Positions 33,220-41,867 of a stretch of DNA of 43,263 bases are shown piece after piece. Location of the stretch: positions 1 to 43,263 of the forward strand of contig CAJUHG010000017.1 in the NCBI GenBank assembly GCA_910586005.1, written 5' to 3'. The position numbers and the translations under genes were made by a program. Under the pieces are notes generated by a model, which worked only from the letters and a program-made list of their open reading frames with translations, did no database searches and had not been told where the DNA came from. The DNA is from an uncultured Lachnospiraceae bacterium (GTDB lineage Bacteria > Bacillota > Clostridia > Lachnospirales > Lachnospiraceae). Numbering within the stretch: the first letter of the stretch is position 1; each line of letters begins with the position of its first letter.

Positions 33220-34272
33220 CTATACCTCAATCACTTGTTGACCTGCTGCCTTTAGCATACGATTCATAATAGCCTGTCCAATTTTAGGCGTTAAAAAATA
33301 TTCAGAATAAATAATTTCTACCTTCTGGTCATCAAATTCTCTTAAAATTTTATACAAATGTCTTGCAATTGTATCTTCATCAGTCCTTGTTCCAATACTT
33401 TTTACAATTCCATAAGGATACTCTAAATATGTTTCATCTGTTCCAATTATCCCTACCTGTTTTCCAGCCTCCATCGCTTCTTTTACAAGGTTATTAATTT
33501 TTTTCTGTACACGTTCTTGCACCCCAGAGACTAAAATTAATTGTGCTTTTGGTGCATAATGTTTATATTTCATACCAGGCGCTTTGGGATGACCTTCTTC
33601 ACTTGCTGCAACCAGCCACGGATCCACCCTTACTTCCCCAATTACTTCTTGTATCATTTCTTTTGTAATATATCCTGGCCTTAAAATCATAGGAATTTCT
33701 TCTGAAAAATCTACAATCGTAGACTCTAACCCAATTCCTACCAGACCTCCATCTAAAATCATAGGAATTCGCCCATATAAATCAAAAATCACATGTTCTG
33801 CTAATGTAGGACTTGGTCTACCAGAAATATTAGCACTAGGAGCTGCAATAAATCCTCCTCCTTCCTGTATCAATGCCAAAGCTATCGGATGATTTGGCAT
33901 ACGCACAGCTACTGTCTGCAAACCTCCTGTAGTTTCTAGCGGAACCACTTCACTTTTTTCAAAAATCATAGTTAAAGGTCCTGGCCAAAAACGCGCCGCT
34001 AATTTTTTTGCCTTTTCTGGCACTTCTATTGTAATCTTTCTTAAATCTTCTATATTAGAAATATGTACAATCAGTGGATTGTCAGAAGGACGTCCTTTTG
34101 CCGCATAAATTTTCTGAGATGCCCGCGAATTTAAGGCATCTGCTCCTAGTCCATATACAGTTTCTGTGGGAAATGCTACTACCCCTCCCTCTCTGATAAT
34201 CTTTCCTGCTGTTTTTATCTTTTCGTTATTTTGTATAGTATCTTCTGTAAATTTTACAATGATTGTTTCCAT
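33220..34272 (-). CDS. L-threonylcarbamoyladenylate synthase (Sua5/YwlC)
   Basis: 350 aa. Makes threonylcarbamoyl-AMP for the t6A modification of tRNAs reading ANN codons. YrdC domain at residues 10-205 (GGVVAFPTETVYGLGADALN, KIYAAKGRPSDNPLIVHI, FWPGPLTMIF, APSANISGRPSPT), linker KAPGMKYKHYAPKAQL and the Sua5 C-terminal domain, so it is the long form. The start at 34272 (METIIVKF) is preceded by AAGG at 11 bases; a TTG at 34299 is not supported. First gene of the unit sua5-phosphatase-upp-deaminase. Confidence 0.95.
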   Translation of the reverse strand: METIIVKFTEDTIQNNEKIKTAGKIIREGGVVAFPTETVYGLGADALNSRASQKIYAAKGRPSDNPLIVHISNIEDLRKITIEVPEKAKKLAARFWPGPLTMIFEKSEVVPLETTGGLQTVAVRMPNHPIALALIQEGGGFIAAPSANISGRPSPTLAEHVIFDLYGRIPMILDGGLVGIGLESTIVDFSEEIPMILRPGYITKEMIQEVIGEVRVDPWLVAASEEGHPKAPGMKYKHYAPKAQLILVSGVQERVQKKINNLVKEAMEAGKQVGIIGTDETYLEYPYGIVKSIGTRTDEDTIARHLYKILREFDDQKVEIIYSEYFLTPKIGQAIMNRMLKAAGQQVIEV

Positions 34273-34339
34273 ATTATTTATTACCTTTTTTAATTGCAAC
34301 TATAAGCAGTAATCATGAGTTCTCAAATATAAATAGCAC

Positions 34340-34361
34340 TATCATGTCTGACGACATTATA
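34340..34361. promoter_or_regulatory. Palindrome upstream of sua5
   Basis: TATCATGTC (34340-34348) and GACATTATA (34353-34361) pair with one mismatch around TGAC, 70-90 bases before the sua5 start. It resembles the palindrome at 34635-34658; both could be sites for one dimeric regulator. Confidence 0.4.
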
Positions 34362-34426
34362 CCATAATTCAAATAAATTTCAAATCCCTTAAAATCACTG
34401 ATTTTTCAAGAAAATTCAAAATATAA

Positions 34427-34459
34427 AACTGCCTAAGACTTACAAAAACGAAGGCAGTT
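34427..34459 (-). terminator. Probable terminator in the cwlD-sua5 gap
   Basis: AACTGCCT (34427-34434) pairs with AGGCAGTT (34452-34459); the minus strand continues TTTTATATTTTG. It would separate cwlD from sua5, though it is about 290 bases past the cwlD stop. Confidence 0.5.
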
Positions 34460-34621
34460 AGTGACAAATTAGTATCTATTTTTTTATAATATAAAATTTT
34501 TTCTATTCAAAATTGAAATAAAGATTCTATTAATAATATTTTCTGTAACCTTTATTTATATACACTTTTCCATTGTAAATTGCTGCAATCCATCCCTTCA
34601 CGATAACATATCATAGCCCAT

Positions 34622-34658
34622 GCCCATTCGGGCGGTATCATGTCATTAGACATGATAC
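34622..34658. other. Two hairpins in the cwlD-sua5 gap
   Basis: GCCC-ATTC-GGGC (34622-34633) is followed by the perfect palindrome GTATCATGTC (34635-34644) and GACATGATAC (34649-34658) with loop ATTA. No T-run. Similar arms occur at 34340-34361. The remaining DNA of this 470-base gap (34273-34745) is AT-rich without ORFs. Confidence 0.5.
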
Positions 34659-34745
34659 TATAATCACTTTAGACTACTACTTATGAGAACAATTTCATAT
34701 ATGTACAATCTATTATATTCCATCATATATTTCTAGTATATTTCA

Positions 34746-35522
34746 TTATTCTTGATTTTCCTTTATTTCCTTTGAATCCTTTGGGATATTTTCTTTTGCT
34801 GAATCTTCTGGAACTTCCTCTTGTTTTGTGTTATGTTCTTCTAAATGTAAATATTCCATAATTCCTTTTTTCACTGCTTCTGCTACTTTCTTTTGATATT
34901 CCTCTGTTGCTAAAAGTTCTGCCTCCTCATAATTGCTTAGAAACCCACATTCTACAATAACAGTTGGAGAAGGAGTCTTCTTTAAAAGATAATAACTTTC
35001 ATTTGCCTTTGCCGCTCTATGATTCTGTGGATTTAGCTGTTCTATTAAAGCAGTTTGCAAAGTTTCTGCAAGTTTTTTCCCCTCTTGCGACTGCCCATAA
35101 TAAAAAACTTGTGGTCCTGTTACCGATTCATCTGGATAACTATTTTGATGAATACTCACCGTAAATACTGGTTTTGCTTTTGTAATAATCTCACAGCGTT
35201 TGCGCATATCTTCCACTTTTTGGTTTTTAGAAGATTGTTGGTACAAACCAGCATCATCTGGTCGAGTCATTACAATCTTGATGTGTTCTTTTTCTAGTAA
35301 TGTTTGCAATTCCTTTGCAATTTTTAAATTGATATCTTTCTCTTTTTTATTGTTAATACCAATTTTTCCAGGGTCATCTCCCCCATGTCCCGCATCTATT
35401 ACGATACAAATTTCACCCTTTTGCGCCTTTAAATTTTCTACCATATAAGCTCCTTCTTTTGCAAAAAGGCAGGCTCCTAAAAGCAACAACACTGCCATAA
35501 TAATTTCTATCCTCTTTTTCAT
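34746..35522 (-). CDS. N-acetylmuramoyl-L-alanine amidase (Amidase_3, CwlD-like)
   Basis: 258 aa. An N-terminal membrane anchor or signal (residues 5-21), then an Amidase_3 domain with zinc ligands His46 (VIDAGHGGDDPG), Glu61 and His125 (TVSIHQNS) and the catalytic Glu191 (TVIVECGFLSN). It cleaves the amide between muramic acid and the stem peptide outside the membrane. The last 35 residues are a Lys/Glu-rich tail. CwlD makes muramic-lactam in spore cortex; that specific role cannot be inferred here, as no GerD or spore gene is adjacent. Start at 35522 with AGGTG six bases upstream. Confidence 0.88.
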   Translation of the reverse strand: MKKRIEIIMAVLLLLGACLFAKEGAYMVENLKAQKGEICIVIDAGHGGDDPGKIGINNKKEKDINLKIAKELQTLLEKEHIKIVMTRPDDAGLYQQSSKNQKVEDMRKRCEIITKAKPVFTVSIHQNSYPDESVTGPQVFYYGQSQEGKKLAETLQTALIEQLNPQNHRAAKANESYYLLKKTPSPTVIVECGFLSNYEEAELLATEEYQKKVAEAVKKGIMEYLHLEEHNTKQEEVPEDSAKENIPKDSKEIKENQE

Positions 35523-35581
35523 AGACTCCACCTAATCTGTCTTTATAACTAAATTATGATAAAAATAGAAAAACTAGTACT

Positions 35582-38255
35582 TTGAATAGGAACTTTATTT
35601 TGAATGCTTCTAAATTATTTACTATAAAAGTATTTTCAATGGACAGACATAACAACGGAATATTATTAATAATTCTAATATTATTTGATACAATCTCAGT
35701 TGATTATGTATATGCACAAACAGAAGATACAAAAACATCAGTGAAAGAATCTATTGTATCAGAGAACGAGGTATCTATAGGAAATTTTAATCTAAATCAA
35801 TACAGGGCAGATTTATATTTGAAAAATGATACTGCATCTAATCGAATCATTCAATTTATGATGGAAATACAGTTTCCATCTCGTGTGGTAACAGACCAAT
35901 TCAATGGAAATAAAGTGTTTCAAAACTCAGTATCAGCATGGAAAACCGTACATTTTGCAACATCCTCTTCTGAGATTGCTAAAAGTGGAATAGACGAAAA
36001 AGGATATTATACAGCAATTATTTTAAGTGCATTTAAAGCAGAAACCAATAATGATACTTATCTCTGAGATAATGTAAAAAAAGTAACATCAAACACCAAT
36101 AAAATATTATCTAATGTGAAAGAATGGGTAAAGGAATCTGACTAGATTAGCTTGGATTCTATTTCTAAAAACCAAATTTTAATGACAATTCCTATCAATG
36201 AGCAGAAGTTAATCCATGAACATTTGGCTGGTGAATTTCAAAAGAATCATCCTGTTTTAAATACCTCTAACACAATTGTTAATGACTTAACTGCAATATA
36301 TCAGATAGTATGAAATCTGTCTTAACACAGATGTACCAGCAATGTCCTGACAATAATCCGGCAATGAAATCTGCTCTGTATGAGGCATCACGCGCTTCTG
36401 AAAATCTTAGTGGAGCCTTAAGCGCAACTATTTCCAATACAGCTGGAAAAGAAACAACAAATGTACTTGGAATACTGCTAGACACAGGCTGGAATACATT
36501 GATTCAATCAAATCCCTATGCACAGGCATTTATGATAGGTGCAAATATTGGAACTTGGCTAGGCGATACTATCTGTAATACATTATTTTCCACAGATAAA
36601 ACAATCGAACAATATGAAAAAATGAAGTGTTTAGATGAATTTATACTGTTATTAAGAAACACTTTGACAGAGATGGGAACTATATATTAAACGATAAATC
36701 TACCCAAAATGCAGAGAATTTTTTGCAGCAGTAGACGCTCTTTTCTCAGCATCCTCATATAAGATTTTTGCATTAGAGTATGCAAAAATCTTATATGAGG
36801 ATGCTGCTTTAGGTTGGTTTACTATTAGTGAAATAGATTATAAGCAGTATATGAGTTCTGTAAATTTTATCAAAACCTGTTATAACAGCCAAAAAAAGAG
36901 TCTTGTTGATAATTATTTAGCAAATTTGGAATGTGACTATCCAGATATTTATATAATTTTAATGGGATTAGATGTAGAACCTCCCATTGCAGTGACAGGC
37001 ATTGCTTTTGACTATGAAGAAACAATTATTGGCTTGGATGATCCGCTTTTTTATACAGTAGAAAAACCTGTGATATCTCCTTCCAATGCAACCAATCAGA
37101 AGATTACATATGTATCCTTTGACCAAACTATTATAGATATCCCTTCTGAATCAGAATGGTATCATCCAAAGAAAGCAGGAATTGTGACAATTACTGCAAT
37201 TTCAGAAGATGGCAATTTCACAGATACCATCCGCGTACATGTAGTTGAGGGACAAAGCGGTGCTTGGGATTCAATTACAGTGCCCCAAAGCAACCTTGAA
37301 ACTAGGGGAAACCTTACAGATAAAATTCTCTGTTATGTCTGAAAATGCAGAGAACAAGCAGTTGAAATGGACTATAGATAATCCTAAAGTGGTCACTGTA
37401 AAGAATGGTCTTATAAAAGCAGTTAGAAAAGGAACAGCCACCATTGCTGCTACTAGCCAAGATGGCAGCAATAGAACTGCCTCCTGTAAGATTATCGTTC
37501 AAGAAAGTACAATTTCCCATAAAAAGATACAAGTTATTACTGGAACGAATCATTATAAGAAAACAGCAGGCTGCAAACCGTTTTACTTAGATGTAAAATT
37601 GGGAAAGGAAAATTGAATTATGTTTCTTCTAATCCTTCTGTGGCATCCGTTTCCAATGCTGGGAAGGTAACTATAAAAAAGGTAGGAAATACAATAATTA
37701 CCATAACTGCAGCTTCAACCTCTGACTATCTTTCCTGTAAATTTAAGATAAATCTGAAAGTAACAGCTCCAGCTAAAGGAACCATATTGACAGATACTAA
37801 GACAAAAGCAAAATACAAAGTAGTAAAACAAGGAAAAACAATAGAATACAACAAGCCCAAGAATAGAAATATTACAAAAGTTTCTATTCCTGCCACAATT
37901 ACTATCTTTGGTACAAAATACAGTGTGATAGGTATATCCACAAACGCTTTTTGTGATTGTAAAAAACTAAAAAGTATAACACTTGGAAAAAATATCTCTT
38001 CCATAGGAACAAAAGCCTTTTACAACTGTAACAACCTTACAAAATTTACGATTCCATCCAAAGTAGCCAAAATTGGAAAACAAGCCTTTTGTAATTGTAA
38101 AAAGTTAAAATCTATTACAGTGCAAACCACAAAATTAACTGAAAAATCTGTAGGTGCAAATGCATTGCATCCATAAAAGTGCCCAAAAAGAAAAAAACGC
38201 ATATATAAAATTATTTAGAAAAAGGGGGATTGGTAAAAAAGTAAAAGTGAAATAG
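35582..38255 (+). pseudogene. Decayed BIG2 / BspA-like leucine-rich surface protein
   Basis: Read across frames this is one secreted surface protein: a signal-like start (GILLIILILFDTISVDYVYA), a unique N-terminal part, two Ig-like BIG2 domains (about 37270-37510 and 37560-37750), a leucine-rich BspA-type LRR block (FCDCKKLKSITLGKNISSIG, FYNCNNLTKFTIPSKVAKIG) and the stock C-terminus VPKKKK then IKLFRKRGIGKKVKVK ending at 38255. Lesions: TGA 36065, TAG 36143, a shift near 36300, TAA 36688 with a shift, a shift near 37260, another near 37613, one near 38166 and one near 38205. A 58-bp inverted duplication sits at 36748-36805. It cannot give a full product, though pieces might be translated. 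Confidence 0.85.
36748..36805. repeat. Perfect 26-bp inverted repeat inside the pseudogene
   Basis: 36748-36773 is the exact reverse complement of 36780-36805, with a 6-base centre (TAGAGT). The right arm reads as coding sequence (YAKILYEDA), so the left arm seems to be an inverted copy of it. Confidence 0.95.
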
Positions 38256-38350
38256 TAAGTAATATATACATAAATTTATTTAAAAAATAATTGATAAAAT
38301 GAAATAGCAAATGGTGTATATATGCAAAATTATTTAGAAAAAAGAACTAT
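38200..38350 (+). repeat. Degenerate tandem copies of the pseudogene's 3' end
   Basis: AAAATTATTTAGAAAAA-type sequence occurs at about 38208, 38272 (AAATTTATTTAAAAAAT) and 38327, each after an ATATA or ATACA step and, in the first two, before a GATAAAATGAAATAG-like stretch. They look like worn copies of the codons for IKLFRKR plus stop. Beyond them, 38351-38490 shows nothing I can assign. Confidence 0.4.
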
Positions 38351-38490
38351 GACTTTTATTATAGTAAATAGAAATTCAAATAGAAGATGATTTTCACCTT
38401 TATCAATAGTAAGAAACAACTGTATATTACTGCGTGGAAATCTATCTTCTATTTTAAACTTTGAACAGTTCGAGAAAAAACAAAATTTTA

Positions 38491-38937
38491 TTATTGTATC
38501 TTCTTACTATATTCTCGTTCCTTTAATTTTTGATTGATTCTTTCAGCCTCCTTATACCCAATCCAATAAGAAAAAGCCATAACTGCTAAAAATACAAATA
38601 CAATAGCTGCTATCATTCCCAACAATTGTTTTCTATTACTGAACATAAACCATTCAAATATATTTCCAAAAAAGAGCACCACTATATTAATATAAATAAA
38701 ATACAAAATTACACGGATTAACATAGAACTTTTAGAAACCTCTTTTTTTCCTTCTACTGGTAATAGCACGCTACCTAGTGTGCAAATTGCAGCAAGTACT
38801 AAAATCTGCCACAAAATTTCAACTTGAATTTCCTGATTCCATCCATAAAATACAGAAATATATACTGCTGTTACAAACAAAATACCCGTTGCAATTTTGA
38901 CAAATAGAGATGCCATCATTTCTAATCGTTTCAACAT
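38491..38937 (-). CDS. DUF3021 membrane protein
   Basis: 148 aa with four hydrophobic helices (VKIATGILFVTAVYISVFYG, ILWQILVLAAICTLGSVLLP, VILYFIYINIVVLFFGNIF, LLGMIAAIVFVFLAVMAFSY) and a charged tail. Length and layout are those of DUF3021 proteins, which are typically encoded next to LytTR regulators as here and are thought to modulate them from the membrane. Start at 38937, seven bases after GAGGG; the frame extends to 38985 through a diverged 52-bp repeat, which is not likely coding. Last gene of the ABC-LytTR unit. Confidence 0.85.
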   Translation of the reverse strand: MLKRLEMMASLFVKIATGILFVTAVYISVFYGWNQEIQVEILWQILVLAAICTLGSVLLPVEGKKEVSKSSMLIRVILYFIYINIVVLFFGNIFEWFMFSNRKQLLGMIAAIVFVFLAVMAFSYWIGYKEAERINQKLKEREYSKKIQ

Positions 38938-38949
38938 CCATATACCCTC

Positions 38950-38989
38950 TTTCCTTGTGTGCAAGGTCTGTTGCTTTTTGTGCATCTAG
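38950..38989. repeat. Diverged copy of the atpE-atpF 52-bp repeat
   Basis: TTTCCTTGT at 38950 and TTGCTTTTTGTGCATCTAG at 38971-38989 match the unit at 28827-28975, with a different middle (GTGCAAGGTC). It lies just upstream of the DUF3021 ribosome site, as the array lies upstream of the atpF one. Confidence 0.6.
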
Positions 38990-39013
38990 TCTTTATTTCT
39001 GCACGATTCTATG

Positions 39014-39451
39014 TCATACACCCAATTGTTCTTTTAATAACCCAACATATTGTCTAGAAATAATTACTTTTTCCCCATTTTTTAATAATGCTTCATATCT
39101 TCCACCAAATGCAGGCGTCAAACTTTTTATTTGATTTAAGTTTAAAATGGATGACTTTGATATTCTAATAAAATCCCTATTTGGCAATTCTTCTATTAGC
39201 TCATAAAGTTTACTTTTCACCTGATAAACTTCTGATTCACAATAAGCAAATACTTTTTGATCCACAGATTCAAAATAAAACACTTCTTCTGGGATAATAA
39301 AATAGATTCTCCCATCTTTATAAACAGTAATTTTTCTACTGCCTTGTTTCAAATGATTAATTAATTTTACAATGTCATCATTTAAAAAGTTGCATTTAAT
39401 CACAATTTCCTCTTCTTCATTTGGTCCTATATCTATAATAGTCACTTTCAT
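39014..39451 (-). CDS. LytTR-domain transcription regulator without receiver
   Basis: 145 aa. No receiver domain; residues 50-145 are a LytTR DNA-binding domain (IPEEVFYFESVDQKVFAYCE, FIRISKSSILNLNQIKSLTP, VIISRQYVGLLKEQLG), preceded by a short alpha-beta segment. Such small LytTR proteins pair with DUF3021 proteins and often control their own operon. AGGGAGT lies five bases before the ATG at 39451; a longer frame to 39484 is unsupported. It lies 91 bases after the ABC permease and 76 before DUF3021. Confidence 0.9.
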   Translation of the reverse strand: MKVTIIDIGPNEEEEIVIKCNFLNDDIVKLINHLKQGSRKITVYKDGRIYFIIPEEVFYFESVDQKVFAYCESEVYQVKSKLYELIEELPNRDFIRISKSSILNLNQIKSLTPAFGGRYEALLKNGEKVIISRQYVGLLKEQLGV

Positions 39452-39470
39452 ATTGCACTCCCTAAGATAA

Positions 39471-39512
39471 CCCACAAGCCTCATACTCTACAAGACTTCT
39501 TGGGTTTGTGGG
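39471..39512 (-). other. Hairpin in the leader of the LytTR gene
   Basis: CCCACAAGCC (39471-39480) and GGTTTGTGGG (39503-39512) pair over ten positions with one mismatch, ending 20 bases before the LytTR ATG. Lacking a T-run, it may be an mRNA processing or stability element between permease and regulator. Confidence 0.45.
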
Positions 39513-39542
39513 CACACTTGGCTCTCTTATAAACAAATTTAT

Positions 39543-40457
39543 TTATCGGTCATTGATATCTTTTTTCCGCTGAAAAAATATAATCAATCCAAAGGCAATC
39601 ATAGCACAACCAATTAAAAATAATATTTGAAAAGAGGATGATACCATATTTTCTCCCATTTTAATCTGGATTCCCATATATTCCTTATATTCTGCAAGTA
39701 ACTTTGGTGGAACATTAGTAAAAGTAGCTTCTAAGGCTTGTGCACAACAAACCTTTCTCAATAAAGATGCTCCATGTAACACAGGTATGTATTTTAATAC
39801 AGTTGCTACTCCCTCAGGAAGATTTCCCATAGGTAAATAAATAGCCCCCACAAAACCTACCAATGTTCCAACTACTGTTCCAATCCCTGACCAAGCACTG
39901 CTGCTTTTTACAAATAACGCTGCTAAATACATAATAATTGAAAATATACAGACATTCAATACAATCAATAATAAAGTTCTGACCAAAGCAGTTATGCTTA
40001 ACATTTTCCCACCTGTTGCAATAATATAACCAAACGCAACTCCAAGTGTTAGTGTACACATAAAAATCCCTATTACAATTGCAGAAACAACATAAGATAA
40101 TGCAATTGTAACTCGATGAACTGGGGCAGAATATATACTTGCCAATTTTCCCTCTGAAATATCTGCTACTCGATTTCCAATCACTGTTAAAGTAACCGTA
40201 ACAGAATTTACAATAAGAATCCCTGCCAATGTCCAATATTGTACCAATTGTTTTGCATGTTCCTGATCTGCTTGAATATCTCGCTCACCACCATATTCTT
40301 CTAGTAAATGAACTATATTTTCTTCATTCATATTTCCCAAAAATACTCCCATAAGCATTAATACAATTAGCATAGACAGCAACGAAAAAAATACTGCACC
40401 ACGATCCCTTATAAATACCAGACAATTTCGCTTTGTTAAATATAATAATTTTTTCAT
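39543..40457 (-). CDS. ABC-2 type transporter permease
   Basis: 304 aa with six membrane helices and the ABC-2 arrangement: N-terminal cytoplasmic KKLLYLTKRNCLVFIRDRGA, one helix, a 50-residue extracellular loop (EENIVHLLEEYGG...), then five helices; the amphipathic motif IYLPMGNLPEGVATVLKYIP is typical. It exports an unknown substrate (drug, peptide or lipid) with the ATPase 61 bases upstream. Confidence 0.88.
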   Translation of the reverse strand: MKKLLYLTKRNCLVFIRDRGAVFFSLLSMLIVLMLMGVFLGNMNEENIVHLLEEYGGERDIQADQEHAKQLVQYWTLAGILIVNSVTVTLTVIGNRVADISEGKLASIYSAPVHRVTIALSYVVSAIVIGIFMCTLTLGVAFGYIIATGGKMLSITALVRTLLLIVLNVCIFSIIMYLAALFVKSSSAWSGIGTVVGTLVGFVGAIYLPMGNLPEGVATVLKYIPVLHGASLLRKVCCAQALEATFTNVPPKLLAEYKEYMGIQIKMGENMVSSSFQILFLIGCAMIAFGLIIFFQRKKDINDR

Positions 40458-40518
40458 TTCTTATCCTTTCTTTAAAAATACAACCTTTAGCATCCCTTTT
40501 ATTAAATTCTATCACTTT

Positions 40519-41517
40519 TTATTTTTCGCTTTCTTTTTCTGTAACCTTTAAAAATACATCCTCCATCGTTCCTTGTATCATTTCAAATCCTTGTATCATC
40601 TGTTTTATGTCTTGTAACAATGGTAATGCTGCAAGCGTATTATCTACCCATACAATAAAAATACACGTTTCTACACTCTGATTTTTTATTCCTTCTACTC
40701 TCTGACAAGACAATTTAGAATTAGAATTTGTTACAATATCTTCTTTTTTCATAGAATATTCCAAGTGATTTGCTATAAGATATGACTTAACTTCTTCTAT
40801 TTTTTCTATCTTTGGTATTAAATATAATTTATCTTTAGCATATGTTTCTTTTAAAGAAAAGGGTGTTCCATACTCAACAAAATGTCCCTGATCCATAATG
40901 CCAATATGATCTGCTTTTGCTGCCTCTTCCATATAATGTGTGGTTAAAAAAACTGTCATACCTATTTCTTTTTGTAAGAAATGTACTGTTTGCCAAACAT
41001 TTTTCCTTGTTGCTGGATCTAAGCCAGTAGTTGGTTCATCTAGAAATAAAATATCCGGCTTATGCATTAGGGCACGAGCAATCTCGCTTTTTCTCTTTTG
41101 TCCACCAGACAATTTTCCAAAAGGGCGTTTTAGCACATCCTCAAGCCCAAGAATTTCTGTTACATATGCAAGGTTTTTATTTAACTTTTGACGGTCCTTT
41201 TCATATAAACTACCATGAAAAAGTAAATTTTCTTTTACTGTTAATAATTTATCCAAGCAATTATTTTGATATACCACACCAATATGTTTTTTAATTTCTT
41301 CATTTTCTTTCCCAAGCTCTAGCCCATTGATCCATGCCCTTCCCTTAGTAGGTTCCTGCAATGTACAAAGCATATTGATTGTCGTTGATTTTCCTGCCCC
41401 ATTTACACCTAAAAACCCAAATAATTCTCCTTTGGTCACCTGAAAGTTAATATCATCTACTGCCTTTACTTCTTTGTAATACTTTTTCAAATGTTCCACC
41501 TTGATTGCTGTTTCCAT
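40519..41517 (-). CDS. ABC-2 type transporter ATP-binding protein
   Basis: 332 aa. Walker A GVNGAGKST (37-45), signature LSGGQ (136-140), Walker B ILFLDEP (156-162), D-loop TTGLD and switch His in TVFLTTHYMEEA. A 110-residue C-terminal extension follows (about 220-332), as in DUF4162-bearing drug and daunorubicin-type exporters. First gene of ABC ATPase-permease-LytTR-DUF3021. RBS AAAGGAAAT precedes ATG. The LytTR-type repeats upstream suggest feedback control. Confidence 0.92.
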   Translation of the reverse strand: METAIKVEHLKKYYKEVKAVDDINFQVTKGELFGFLGVNGAGKSTTINMLCTLQEPTKGRAWINGLELGKENEEIKKHIGVVYQNNCLDKLLTVKENLLFHGSLYEKDRQKLNKNLAYVTEILGLEDVLKRPFGKLSGGQKRKSEIARALMHKPDILFLDEPTTGLDPATRKNVWQTVHFLQKEIGMTVFLTTHYMEEAAKADHIGIMDQGHFVEYGTPFSLKETYAKDKLYLIPKIEKIEEVKSYLIANHLEYSMKKEDIVTNSNSKLSCQRVEGIKNQSVETCIFIVWVDNTLAALPLLQDIKQMIQGFEMIQGTMEDVFLKVTEKESEK

Positions 41518-41552
41518 GTTGATTTCCTTTCTTTATGATATCTTTCCATCTG

Positions 41553-41558
41553 ATTATA
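41553..41558 (-). promoter_or_regulatory. -10 box of the ABC/LytTR unit
   Basis: TATAAT on the minus strand, 36 bases before the ABC ATG. The hexamer 17 bases upstream, AAGAGT, is a poor -35, as expected of a promoter needing an activator. Confidence 0.45.
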
Positions 41559-41602
41559 ATTCAACCTTAACAGATACTCTTATAAATGCAAGAGAAGCAC
41601 TT

Positions 41603-41639
41603 GTAACCTGCAAAATATAAAAGGTAACTTGCAAAATAT
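41603..41639 (-). promoter_or_regulatory. Paired direct repeats, probable LytTR binding site
   Basis: GTAACCTGCAAAATAT (41603-41618) and GTAACTTGCAAAATAT (41624-41639) on the plus strand are direct repeats 21 bases apart (two helical turns) with one difference. They lie about 45-80 bases upstream of the -10 box. Spacing and arrangement fit LytTR dimers. Confidence 0.7.
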
Positions 41640-41757
41640 TCATTTAAAATAAATATGCCTATTTATTAACCATCTTCATTTGGCACATATAAGCATATTA
41701 TTTTTTCTATAAGGAAGATACTTTTATGTTTTAACATAATAACAAAACTTTTCTATA

Positions 41758-41803
41758 GAAGAAAAAATAGGGAAGTTTTCCACTAAAAAGTGAAAAACTT
41801 CCC
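41758..41803 (-). terminator. Terminator downstream of the 41868 gene
   Basis: GGGAAGTTTT-C-CACT (41770-41784) pairs with AGTG-A-AAAACTTCCC (41789-41803), 14 pairs around one mismatch, loop AAAA, followed on the minus strand by TATTTTTTC. Confidence 0.85.
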
Positions 41804-41867
41804 TTAGTATGAAACATATTATAAAGATATTTTCATACATAATAAAAAAATCAATTTTTTAAAAGAC

